From Thalassolituus sp. UBA674 (lineage in GTDB: Bacteria; Pseudomonadota; Gammaproteobacteria; Pseudomonadales; Oceanobacteraceae), in the NCBI GenBank assembly GCA_002298335.1, contig DBNK01000014.1:46715-110714 (forward strand): a DNA stretch of 64,000 nt. The letters are read 5' to 3'. The notes under the pieces are model-generated. The model searched no databases and was not told where the DNA came from. It saw only the letters and a list, made by a program, of their open reading frames with translations. A program made the translations under genes and the position numbers. Within the stretch, counting starts at the first letter, position 1; each line of letters begins with the position of its first letter. This document shows positions 7,115-14,291 of the stretch, piece by piece.

Positions 7115-7321
7115 TTATGCTCCGGCGTACTGGCCCGCACAGGATGGGCATGGCTGAATCGCGTGATACAGTCCTTTGCCTTTTTTATGCGCCGCATCGT
7201 AGCTTGCAATCGAACCCAGATACTTCAACCGGGTCGCTTCCGGCAGACTGTTGCAGGTCGCGAAGTGCACCACATGGGCACCTGTTTCATTCTCAGCTAA
7301 TTCCACAAAAAATTCGGCCAT
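7115..7321 (-). CDS. Small nif-operon protein with C-terminal CPSC motif, uncharacterised
   Basis: I do not recognise a named family for this 68-residue protein. It begins MAEFFVELAEN, has VVHFATC around residues 17-23, and ends with QPCPSCAGQ, a CxxC pair suited to metal or thiol chemistry. A very strong AGGAGG lies seven bases before the ATG, arguing that it is expressed. It is the last gene of the nif operon, 15 bases after the 187-residue gene and just before the terminator. A role in Fe-S or metal delivery to nitrogenase is only a guess from position and cysteines. Confidence 0.7.
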   Translation of the reverse strand: MAEFFVELAENETGAHVVHFATCNSLPEATRLKYLGSIASYDAAHKKGKGLYHAIQPCPSCAGQYAGA

Positions 7322-7336
7322 GGTGAATCCTCCTGA

Positions 7337-7900
7337 TTAAACCGCGCCGTGAATTTCACGGACGGCGTTGTTGGTCATGGTCAGGGCCTCTTCAAGGCTG
7401 ACCAGCGGATATTTCTTAGGCACATAGCCTTTCAGTTCGCCCAGCATGGTTTCCAGCTTGGCGGCGGGTGACTGACCTTTGAAGTCGCTTTTTTCCATGG
7501 CCAGTTCTTCCATGGCTTCGTTCCATGGCACACCCTGTACCAGGGGAATCAGAATCATGGTTTTGCCTTCAACTTCTACCTGAACCGGCTTGGTCAGATT
7601 GACGACGAAGAAGATGCTCTTCATGTCGTCGGCGAAATCCGCGGAGTACTTTTCCAGCAGGGTTGGCAGCATGTCCATTTTGTCCAGACCACCGATCAGC
7701 ATGCTGATCTTGTCACCGGCCAGAACGACGGCTTCACGGCAGACGGCTTTTGGTGGCTTAAGATGGCCTTTGTCGTCGCCGACTTCGCCCGGTATCAGTA
7801 CCAGGTCGCCACGGTATGCCTTAGCACTTCCGGACGCAGTGGTCTCCAGAAAGTTAACGTAGAACAGCAGGCTCTGCTCTTTATAAGTGTCGAGTAACAT
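7337..7900 (-). CDS. Uncharacterised nif-operon protein
   Basis: This 187-residue soluble protein is not one I can place. No signal peptide or membrane span is seen; it has a central VNLTKPVQVEVEG segment, a hydrophobic strand SIFFVVNL near 95, IPLVQGVPWNEAMEEL near 122-137, and a single cysteine in KAVCREAVV. A GAGGAA ribosome site lies six bases before the ATG. It follows the NafY-like gene and precedes the CPSC protein in the same operon, so co-expression with NifB is very likely, but what it does is unknown. Confidence 0.72.
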   Translation of the reverse strand: MLLDTYKEQSLLFYVNFLETTASGSAKAYRGDLVLIPGEVGDDKGHLKPPKAVCREAVVLAGDKISMLIGGLDKMDMLPTLLEKYSADFADDMKSIFFVVNLTKPVQVEVEGKTMILIPLVQGVPWNEAMEELAMEKSDFKGQSPAAKLETMLGELKGYVPKKYPLVSLEEALTMTNNAVREIHGAV

Positions 7901-7941
7901 GGTCGTTTCCTCACATTAAGTTTCAGTATTTACAGGGTTAT

Positions 7942-8694
7942 TTATTCATCATCTTCCGTGAGGAAGCGCTTTTTCAGGTCACCGTCGGTGCCCAGAATTT
8001 TTGCCAGCCAGGGCGGTGGTGAATTCACCATCACGCTCTGCAGGCGTTCCAGCTCCATCCGTACCGTGCTGGTTTCTTTCACTTTCATCGGGTACACACC
8101 CGCTCGTACAACTTTGGCGGCAGCCGGGCCACCAATCGACTGAATCAGCAGCACGTGACAGTCGTTGATCAGGTTGGCGCGGAAGGCATTGCGGTCGTCT
8201 GACAGATCAGCTTCAACCGCTGAGCGTACATCGATCAGTTCGTAGGTTTCCGGCGACAGCTGATACACCAGATAGCGCAGACAAGATCCAAAATGGCCGT
8301 TGACCTGTTCACCGTTGTTGGATGCCACGGCAATACGGATGGACCCGGGCATATCCGCGGCGGCCGGGTTGGTCGGTGGCAGCTCATCATCCGCCAGCTC
8401 ACCCCAGAGGATGCGAACCGCTTCTTTGATGGCAGGCAGGCCGAGGCTGATGTCTTCGCCGTCTTCTTCACCGTCGGCGCTGCCGAAACCGGTTTTCAGA
8501 TCAGTGACGGTGATGGTCGACAGGGTGTCTTCGTTGATTTCGCCACCGATGCGACGCATCAGGATTTCCAGCAGCTGACCGACGCTGATTTCCGGCAGAA
8601 TGCGGGCAGCCATGGCAATACGCAGCGCGGCATCACGGCTGATGGATGGCTTGGCTGACGCTTCAGCCGGTGCTTGTGTCATTGCAGCTTCCAT
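7942..8694 (-). CDS. NafY/NifX-family FeMo-cofactor carrier protein
   Basis: This 250-residue protein has two parts: a helical N-terminal domain (about 18-105, ISRDAALRIAMAAR) and a C-terminal dinitrogenase iron-molybdenum cofactor-binding domain (about 117-230). The second part carries SIRIAVASNNGEQVNGHFG and LIQSIGGPAAAKVVRAG, typical of NifX, NafY and the tail of NifB. The two-domain plan matches NafY/NifY-type proteins that hold FeMo-co or NifB-co and attend apo-nitrogenase. GGGAG lies six bases before the ATG. The exact member (NafY, NifY2 or a nifB-operon paralogue) cannot be settled without a tree. Confidence 0.82.
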   Translation of the reverse strand: MEAAMTQAPAEASAKPSISRDAALRIAMAARILPEISVGQLLEILMRRIGGEINEDTLSTITVTDLKTGFGSADGEEDGEDISLGLPAIKEAVRILWGELADDELPPTNPAAADMPGSIRIAVASNNGEQVNGHFGSCLRYLVYQLSPETYELIDVRSAVEADLSDDRNAFRANLINDCHVLLIQSIGGPAAAKVVRAGVYPMKVKETSTVRMELERLQSVMVNSPPPWLAKILGTDGDLKKRFLTEDDE

Positions 8695-8706
8695 AATGTT
8701 CTCCCG

Positions 8707-8973
8707 TCAGACAGTCAGTGTGGTCAGGCCGCCCTGCTGCGCCGGAGCGACTTCCAGCGGCGTGCGGGCGTCTACAGTCAGAGCATGCAGTTCACCGGTG
8801 CTCAGCTCATTGCTGAACAACTGCAGGATCTTCTGCTGGCGCAGTACCGGACGCATGTCGGCAAAGGCCTGGCTGATCACCTGCACGGAAAAGCTGCAGT
8901 CCGCGCCATTGATGATGACGTGGGAGCCCCGTAATTCGGTTTTGATGCGGTTCTGTACTTCAATGGCGTCCAT
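8707..8973 (-). CDS. BolA-like protein of the nif operon
   Basis: This 88-residue protein has the BolA/IbaG fold order: N-terminal helix IEVQNRIKTEL, strand ADCSFSVQVISQAF and the helical QKILQLFSNELSTGELHALTV segment in the class II KH-like arrangement. BolA proteins bind CGFS glutaredoxins and share a [2Fe-2S] cluster. Here the gene overlaps the upstream glutaredoxin gene by one base (TGA/ATG), a strong sign of paired function. The usual conserved histidine region HALTV is kept near residue 67. Likely a nif-specialised Fe-S trafficking partner. Confidence 0.78.
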   Translation of the reverse strand: MDAIEVQNRIKTELRGSHVIINGADCSFSVQVISQAFADMRPVLRQQKILQLFSNELSTGELHALTVDARTPLEVAPAQQGGLTTLTV

Positions 8974-9311
8974 CAGGCTTCACCCTCAGCAGTGCTGGCC
9001 CCGGCCAGAGCAGTTTTGAGTGAACCATCCGCGGCCATACCGACCACAATGTCGCTGCCACCAATCAGCTCGCCATTGATGAACAGCTGAGGAAAGGTCG
9101 GCCAGCCGGATACGGACGGCAGACGCTCACGGATGGACGGTGCGGCCAGGATGTTCACGTAGGCAAACTCGGCACCGCAGGCTTTCAGGGCGGCAACGGC
9201 CTGGGCCGAGAAGCCACACTCCGGTGCTTCGGGCGAGCCTTTCATGTACAGCAGCACGCTGTTGGATTCGATCTGGTTGCGGATGATGTCCTGGATATCG
9301 GCTTTGCTCAT
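8973..9311 (-). CDS. Monothiol CGFS glutaredoxin of the nif operon
   Basis: This 112-residue protein is a Grx4/Grx5-type monothiol glutaredoxin. The active site ECGFSAQ places the cluster-binding cysteine at residue 32, preceded by the LLYMKGSPEAP strand-loop with the conserved Lys, and followed by the glutathione-binding WPTFPQLFINGELIGGSDIV segment. Such proteins carry [2Fe-2S] clusters rather than reduce disulfides. The matching gene in Azotobacter nif clusters has been called grx5-nif. It overlaps the BolA-like gene and lies 25 bases after the rhodanese gene. Confidence 0.9.
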   Translation of the reverse strand: MSKADIQDIIRNQIESNSVLLYMKGSPEAPECGFSAQAVAALKACGAEFAYVNILAAPSIRERLPSVSGWPTFPQLFINGELIGGSDIVVGMAADGSLKTALAGASTAEGEA

Positions 9312-9336
9312 GGTCTTTCTCCGGTCGTAATTAGTC

Positions 9337-10110
9337 TCACGCCGCTTTCGCGTGGCTGACTTTCCATTGATTGAATTCGTTTAAAACGCGGCGGTTGGCG
9401 GCGACGTCCTCAGCACTGAAACCATCAATGGTGGTCAGAGTGATATCGGCTCCGGCGTTCAGCAGATAACGCACTACGGGCAACTGGCCCAGTGACATGG
9501 CGAGCATCAGTGCGGTGGCACCGTTATCGTTCTGCTGATTCAGTGGTGTACCGGCCTGCAGCAGCGCATGCACCAGTGCCTGATCGCCGCTCTGGACCGC
9601 CATCCACAGGGCATTGCAGCCATCTTTATTGGTCAGTGACACGCGCGTGCCGGCGGCCAGCATCTCCAGCGCCAGATCACGCTGCCCCAGACGGCACAGC
9701 TGCATCAGGGCAGTCTCATTGTTGGCGCTGCGGTGATCGACATTTTCAGGGTCGAAACCATTGATCAGCAGCCATTCCAGCAGGTTGTCGCTCAGCTCCT
9801 GACTGGCGAGGCGGAACTCCGGGAACCAGGCCTCATAGCCACCATCAAGGCTGTAGCAGCTGGTAAAACCAAAGTCGCTGAACAGCTGTGCCATGTCCTG
9901 GCTGCGGTGACCGTGATAGCAATAGATCAGTACCGGTACCGAGCGGTCAGTATGCTTCAGCAGGGCACGCAGATTCTGATCGTTAAGATGCAGTGCGCGT
10001 GGGTGGTGATTCTCGAGATAGGCGCGGTAGTCACGCATATCGAGCAACAACAGCTCGTCGTTCTCAAGCATGAGTTCGGCTTCTGCGATAGAAACGATGG
10101 TCCACTTCAT
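9337..10110 (-). CDS. Rhodanese-ankyrin fusion protein, nif-associated
   Basis: The N-terminal 100 residues form a rhodanese domain with the sulfur-accepting cysteine in IYCYHGHRSQ and the LLDMRDYRAYLENH and SLDGGYEAW signatures. Residues from about 130 to 245 contain ankyrin repeats (NNETALMQLCRLGQ, DGCNALWMAVQSGD, NGATALMLAMSLGQ). This arrangement matches the rhdN gene next to nifQ in Azotobacter and Pseudomonas nif clusters. It may supply persulfide sulfur to nif Fe-S assembly, with the ankyrin part as docking surface; both are inference. The start is set at 10110, where GAGAGGG lies seven bases upstream. Confidence 0.85.
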   Translation of the reverse strand: MKWTIVSIAEAELMLENDELLLLDMRDYRAYLENHHPRALHLNDQNLRALLKHTDRSVPVLIYCYHGHRSQDMAQLFSDFGFTSCYSLDGGYEAWFPEFRLASQELSDNLLEWLLINGFDPENVDHRSANNETALMQLCRLGQRDLALEMLAAGTRVSLTNKDGCNALWMAVQSGDQALVHALLQAGTPLNQQNDNGATALMLAMSLGQLPVVRYLLNAGADITLTTIDGFSAEDVAANRRVLNEFNQWKVSHAKAA

Positions 10111-10138
10111 GGTCATACCCTCTCTGTGCCCAAAAGGC

Positions 10139-10765
10139 TCAATCTTCCGGTCCGAAACAGTCGCTGTAGGCGCTGCACACGTCACAGCTCGGCGCACGGC
10201 AGACATAGCCCCCACCCAGTTCGCACAGCTGCTTATAAAAGAATTTCTTCCACTTCATGTCGCGGTCATTCAGGGTGACCAGCGATGGAAAATTACCGGC
10301 GAGCAGATCTTTCAGGGATGCGCGGTCAGGCATGCCCAGATCACGCCACAGGTGACTGCCACCGAGACAGGCAGCGGCAACGATACCGGCCATGGTGATC
10401 TCGCTGTTGTCGAGGCCGGCACGATGGCTGACCAGCAGATCGCGGATCTCGACCCATTCGTCTTCGCGCATGTCCAGCAGCTGCTGGCGGGTGTCTTCCA
10501 CCGGCTGGGTATCTTTGCTTTTGATGCCCTGCAGCAGCTCATCGTGGATGCGGTAACGACGGCCAACGGCCATCCAGTAAAAATCGGTCGGGGTCAGCCC
10601 GAGGAAGAACGGCAGGCTGGTGCGACCTTTGCGCTGGCTGCGCAGAATCAGTCGGAACCAGTTCTGGTTCTTGCTGCGCTGCTCGTCAGAGCCGCCGGTC
10701 ATCAGGGTCAGCATCGGCGTAAAAAAAGGCCGGAAGGTCTGGCGGATCTGGGCAACAGCGTTCAT
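10139..10765 (-). CDS. nifQ: NifQ, molybdenum donor for FeMo-co synthesis
   Basis: This 208-residue protein ends with the diagnostic NifQ cysteine array C-x4-C-x2-C-x5-C (CRAPSC, CDVC, SAYSDC), which holds a Mo-Fe-S cluster passed to NifEN during FeMo-cofactor assembly. Upstream are the conserved LPFFLGL, SHRAG and CLGGSHLWRDLGM blocks. No signal peptide is present and it acts in the cytoplasm. It sits between nifO and the rhodanese gene, 24-28 bases from each, in the usual nifB-fdxN-nifO-nifQ order. Confidence 0.93.
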   Translation of the reverse strand: MNAVAQIRQTFRPFFTPMLTLMTGGSDEQRSKNQNWFRLILRSQRKGRTSLPFFLGLTPTDFYWMAVGRRYRIHDELLQGIKSKDTQPVEDTRQQLLDMREDEWVEIRDLLVSHRAGLDNSEITMAGIVAAACLGGSHLWRDLGMPDRASLKDLLAGNFPSLVTLNDRDMKWKKFFYKQLCELGGGYVCRAPSCDVCSAYSDCFGPED

Positions 10766-10789
10766 CTCGGTTCCTCTCTTTATTCCGGG

Positions 10790-11224
10790 TTATTCCGTGT
10801 GCGACGAAGCGGCGTTGTGGCTGCAGGCTTCATCGTCTTTTTCGGTTTCGCGCAGCTCTTTCTCAAACGAGACGCCCAGTCGGGCTTCGAGAGCGGCGCG
10901 GTCAAAACCGCAGGTGTGTGTAATGCCTGCGGTGTCTTCAATGCGGATAAGCGGGCGACGGATCAGTGCGGCGTCGTTGCTGAGAATGATCAGAGCCTGC
11001 TCAGCATCAAACGCGTACGGGTCAATATCGCCCTGCTTAATCGCCACGGCCGAGGGGTTAAACCACTCATGCACGGGGCGGGCGGAGAGATAGGGCTGCA
11101 AAGTCTGCGGCGTCCAGTCGGTGGTCAGCAGATCGTGCACCTTCATTTCGACGCCTGCTTTTCTCAGCAGGGCCAGCTGGTGACGATTGGTCTGGCAGAC
11201 CGGCTTTCCGTAAAAGTGCAGCAC
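10790..11224 (-). CDS. nifO: NifO, ArsC/Spx-like protein
   Basis: This protein has the arsenate reductase-like thioredoxin fold: HFYGKPVCQTNRHQ with the CxxxxR-type site, LRKAGVEMKVHDLL, WTPQTLQPYL, and RRPLIRI. NifO in Azotobacter affects molybdenum and nitrate handling in nif conditions, but its reaction is not settled. No ATG is available at the proper place: I choose GTG 11224, preceded by GGGAGAAAAGGA, while a TTG at 11257 would add eleven residues. The C-terminal tail after about residue 130 is acidic then histidine/serine-rich. It follows fdxN closely. Confidence 0.82.
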   Translation of the reverse strand: MLHFYGKPVCQTNRHQLALLRKAGVEMKVHDLLTTDWTPQTLQPYLSARPVHEWFNPSAVAIKQGDIDPYAFDAEQALIILSNDAALIRRPLIRIEDTAGITHTCGFDRAALEARLGVSFEKELRETEKDDEACSHNAASSHTE

Positions 11225-11260
11225 CTGTCCTTTTCTCCCTGGTCTTTCTCTGTTCAAGCC

Positions 11261-11539
11261 TTAGCGGGACTGAATCTCAGCCATGGCTTCAGCCAGTTTC
11301 TCCGGTGGGATACCGGTTAAGGTACCCAGCGGATTCATTGGCGCGCCGGAGGCGTCGAGAATGGCTTCTTCAATCGGGCAGATGCTCGCGCACTGAGGTG
11401 CGGCGTAATCGTCCTCACACTCGGTGCACTTGCGTGCATTGATTTTGAAGTGCGGCTTGGACTCGTAAATAGCGTCTGACGGACAGACGTCGTAACAGGC
11501 CCAGCAGTTAACGCATGAATCAACGATAGAAAGTGCCAT
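11261..11539 (-). CDS. fdxN: FdxN, nif-specific 2[4Fe-4S] ferredoxin
   Basis: This 92-residue ferredoxin has a first cluster motif C-x2-C-x2-C-x3-CP (CVNCWACYDVCP) and a second with the longer spacing C-x2-C-x8-C-x3-CP (CTECEDDYAAPQCASICP), the Alvin/FdxN style. It is thought to donate electrons to NifB during NifB-co formation. It starts 12 bases after the nifB stop with a GGAGA ribosome site, so the two are almost certainly translated from one message. Confidence 0.92.
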   Translation of the reverse strand: MALSIVDSCVNCWACYDVCPSDAIYESKPHFKINARKCTECEDDYAAPQCASICPIEEAILDASGAPMNPLGTLTGIPPEKLAEAMAEIQSR

Positions 11540-11551
11540 AACAATCTCTCC

Positions 11552-13057
11552 TTAAGCGCCAGCGAGTTCAGCAACGGCTTCCGGAACTTCGTCCAGACGG
11601 CCATCAACACGCATTTCTTCGTACACGGCCATCACGGCTTCCTCGATGGATTCCATGGCGTGCTCACCGTTCGGCTGGATGCCAGCTTCTTCGAGCAGAG
11701 ACCATGGTTCGAAACCAATCTTGGAGCAGAGCACCGCTTCGCAGCCTTTCAGGGCACGGATAGAACCGGACAGCGCGCTTTCTTTCTCGCCGCAGGTATC
11801 GTTACCGATGCAGTACTGATCGACTTTACGATGGCTGATAAAACGCACGCCGTTGGCAGACGCTTCGTACACCAGGAACTCAGTGGCATGGCCAAAGTGC
11901 TGGTTAATCAGACCGCCGCCGCTGGTAGCCACAGCCATCAGTACCGGACGGGTTTCTTTAACCACTTCTGGTTTGGCAGACAGTCCGGCCAGACGCTTGC
12001 GCTTGGCGTCTTTCTCTTCCAGCTCTTCGAGGATGCCGGCGTGAATAACGGCACGCTTCTTCATCGCTGAGTCGTAGTCGATGTCCATGGCGGCGATCTT
12101 ATCCATGGTGAATTCTTCACCACGGTCTTCGCCCAGCAGGCCAACGGCGTCGGCACGGCACTGACGGCAGTGACGCATCATGTTCATATCACCGGCACAG
12201 GAATCCTGCAGGTCCTGCAGTTCTTCCGGCTCTGGGCCACGCTGACCCATGATGCCGTAGAAAGTGCCGTGCTCGGCTTCAGAGATGAGTGGCATCACGT
12301 TGTGCAGGAAGGCGCCCTTCTCTTTCACAATGCGGCTCACTTCTTTCAGGTGTTCATCGTTCACACCCGGAATCATCACAGAGTTCACCTTCACCAGAAT
12401 GCCTCGCTCAACCAGCATCTCGAGACCTTTCTGCTGCTGCTTGATCAGGATCTTGGCGGCTTTCTCACCGTAGATGCGCTTGTTGTTCCAGTAGATCCAT
12501 GGGTAGATCTTGGCGCCCACAGCCGGGTCAACACAGTTGATAGTGATGGTGACGTGGTCGATGTTGTGTTTGGCCAGCTCATCCACGGCTTCTGGCAGCG
12601 CCAGACCGTTGGTGGACACACACAGTTTGATGTCAGGAGTCTGCTCGCTCAGACCACGGAAGGTCTGAAAAGTACGCTCAGGGTTAGCCAGTGGGTCACC
12701 CGGGCCAGCGATACCCAGCACGGTCATCTGAGGAATATTGGCGGCCACCGCTTTGGTTTTCATGATGGCTTCTTCTGGCGTCAGCAGCTCAGAAACAACA
12801 CCTGGACGGGATTCGTTAGAACAGTCGTACTTACGGTTGCAGTAGTGACACTGAATATTACAGGCCGGGGCTACCGCGACGTGCATACGTGCAAAATAAT
12901 GGTGGGCTTCTTCGGAGTAGCAGGGGTGGTTCTGGACCTTCTCACGGATTTCATCCGGGAGATGCGACATCTGTTCATTGTCGCTGCCGCATGAACCAGA
13001 GGCACAGCTGCTGGCCTCCGCCTTGTTCTCTTCTTGTCCGAGCACTGTCAGTTGCAT
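11552..13057 (-). CDS. nifB: NifB, radical-SAM FeMo-cofactor precursor synthase
   Basis: This 501-residue enzyme builds NifB-co, the [8Fe-9S-C] core of nitrogenase cofactors. The radical-SAM motif ACNIQCHYC gives cysteines 66, 70 and 73; HPCY (cysteine 46) and later CRQC supply ligands for the auxiliary clusters. The ESRPGV and GPGDPL signatures of NifB are present. From about 370 onward a NifX-like cofactor-binding domain is fused (VAVATSGGGLINQHFGHA), the two-domain form usual in proteobacteria. A cysteine pair CASGSCG near residues 18-23 is typical of this NifB type. It heads a ten-gene operon under sigma-54/NifA control. Confidence 0.97.
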   Translation of the reverse strand: MQLTVLGQEENKAEASSCASGSCGSDNEQMSHLPDEIREKVQNHPCYSEEAHHYFARMHVAVAPACNIQCHYCNRKYDCSNESRPGVVSELLTPEEAIMKTKAVAANIPQMTVLGIAGPGDPLANPERTFQTFRGLSEQTPDIKLCVSTNGLALPEAVDELAKHNIDHVTITINCVDPAVGAKIYPWIYWNNKRIYGEKAAKILIKQQQKGLEMLVERGILVKVNSVMIPGVNDEHLKEVSRIVKEKGAFLHNVMPLISEAEHGTFYGIMGQRGPEPEELQDLQDSCAGDMNMMRHCRQCRADAVGLLGEDRGEEFTMDKIAAMDIDYDSAMKKRAVIHAGILEELEEKDAKRKRLAGLSAKPEVVKETRPVLMAVATSGGGLINQHFGHATEFLVYEASANGVRFISHRKVDQYCIGNDTCGEKESALSGSIRALKGCEAVLCSKIGFEPWSLLEEAGIQPNGEHAMESIEEAVMAVYEEMRVDGRLDEVPEAVAELAGA

Positions 13058-13152
13058 AGTTGAGCTCCTGTCTTATTGGGTCCTGCCAGGTCAGGCCGGA
13101 CCCCTTTATAGAAGTGGGGAATTCTCTCTTTTCCCGATCACCAGAGGCTGTT

Positions 13153-13166
13153 GCAATGCCAGTGCC
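13153..13166 (-). promoter_or_regulatory. Sigma-54 promoter of the nifB operon
   Basis: On the minus strand GGGCACTGGCATTGCAA contains GGCAC at -24 and TTGCA at -12 in perfect spacing, a near-consensus sigma-54 promoter. Transcription would start near 13142, about 85 bases before nifB. Confidence 0.88.
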
Positions 13167-13219
13167 CGTTTTTCAGGTTATTGATTTATAAGGAAATAGG
13201 TGTTTTTGGATGGGCTGTT

Positions 13220-13235
13220 TGTGGGGTTTGAGACA
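13220..13235. promoter_or_regulatory. NifA upstream activating sequence, proximal
   Basis: TGT-N10-ACA (TGTGGGGTTTGAGACA), the NifA recognition pattern, lies about 85 bases upstream of the predicted nifB start point. Confidence 0.75.
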
Positions 13236-13254
13236 TACCGCGCCATGTGGCGAT

Positions 13255-13270
13255 TGTCGGGAAGGGGACA
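13255..13270. promoter_or_regulatory. NifA upstream activating sequence, distal
   Basis: A second TGT-N10-ACA (TGTCGGGAAGGGGACA) lies 35 bases further upstream, a bit more than three helical turns from the first, giving the double enhancer typical of strong nif promoters. Confidence 0.75.
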
Positions 13271-13465
13271 AAGGCCAGTACTGTGATTCAAGAGTGTCTG
13301 ACGACGGCCGTTTGACTGATCAGATGATTAAAATACGACCTGAATACTGCATAAGTTCCTCCTGCTGAATGACGAAAAACTAACACCAGGATCCATGTCC
13401 CACAGAGTTTTTCAGTTATCATGCATTTACTCGCAACATTATCGGTCACAGGGACGACACTCCAA

Positions 13466-13900
13466 ATGACAACATGGAAGACTGAGGATTTTGAGACTCT
13501 GTCCTGGCACGACGTTCACGCACATGGTTTCCGAATTGTTGATGTTGATAAAAATTCAGGGTTCTTCGACCTTATTCTGGATATTGATTAAATCCAGTAC
13601 TGGCATAGGGAATATGAGCATATCGAGTTTACGATTTGCCCGGCCGAACTCAGGTTTCGTGAAATATTCAAACTAAAACTATCACTCGATTACGCCTCTA
13701 TGCCCGCGGGTATATCGCCCTTCTCCATTGACGCTATCGAAAGAACACCACTGGAGTTTCCTGATGGAGAGAAATCGTTTCGCTGGCGAATATCTCTGAA
13801 TTGGCCTGATGGTGAAATCAGCTTTGAAGCACCCGGTTTTACTTTGGAAATAACAGGTAAATCGCTCACAAGTAAGCAGCCGTGGATTGCCAGAAAATAG
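13466..13900 (+). pseudogene. Uncharacterised gene interrupted by one in-frame stop
   Basis: From the ATG at 13466 the frame reads MTTWKTEDFETLSWHDVH, VDKNSGFFDLILDID, then TAA at 13589-13591, then continues in the same frame through IQYWHREYEHIEFTICP, ELRFREIFKL, LSLDYASMPAGISPFSID to the normal stop at 13898-13900 (144 sense codons in total). The text on each side joins smoothly, and the stop replaces a likely tyrosine codon in the DYI-x-W pattern. I do not know the family's function. It could be a true nonsense mutation or a sequencing error; two overlapping half-ORFs are the alternative. Confidence 0.7.
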
Positions 13901-13946
13901 CCTGCTTTTCAGGCTCTTTTAATTTATCAAGAGAAACAGCAGTACC

Positions 13947-14267
13947 ATGAGTGAACCCAGGCACATCATTTTCGACCGACACGGCAATAGGATTGCCTGG
14001 TCAAAATTTGGTGTCATCTGGTTTGAAAATGGAGACCGGGTTGGATCTTTCGCCGGAGATAAAATACTCAACAACCAGAACCACCTGGTCGCCAGACTGA
14101 TTTATGATCGGGTCGAAACGTTACAGGGAGATAGACTCGGATTAATTGTACCTGATGAAGAGTCTGGGAAGTTTTTCATCAAGATGGACGACTACACAGT
14201 GGGCAATCAGAGCTATCCCAAGGCTTTGGCTGCAGGAATCATAGGCCTACTGCATAAGCATATCTGA
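13947..14267 (+). CDS. Hypothetical small protein, possible beta-flower-like fold
   Basis: This 106-residue protein starts with HIIFDRHGNRIAW, then VIWFENGDRVGSFAGDKI, a rhythm of short strands with [YF]DxxGN and NGxxVGxxxGD turns resembling small beta-flower-type proteins; that likeness is tentative. No signal peptide or cysteines are seen, and the C-terminal helix ends HKHI. AGAGA lies upstream of the ATG. It follows the interrupted gene by 46 bases and precedes rpiB by 24 bases, with similar moderately AT-rich composition, so the three could share a transcript. Confidence 0.55.
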   Translation: MSEPRHIIFDRHGNRIAWSKFGVIWFENGDRVGSFAGDKILNNQNHLVARLIYDRVETLQGDRLGLIVPDEESGKFFIKMDDYTVGNQSYPKALAAGIIGLLHKHI

Positions 14268-14291
14268 CCATTCACTTGTAGGTAGTAAAGT

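Noticed and set aside
10070..11320. 416-codon open frame on the plus strand across nifQ and nifO
   Set aside because: It opposes conserved nif genes and its product shows no domain or plausible start signal.
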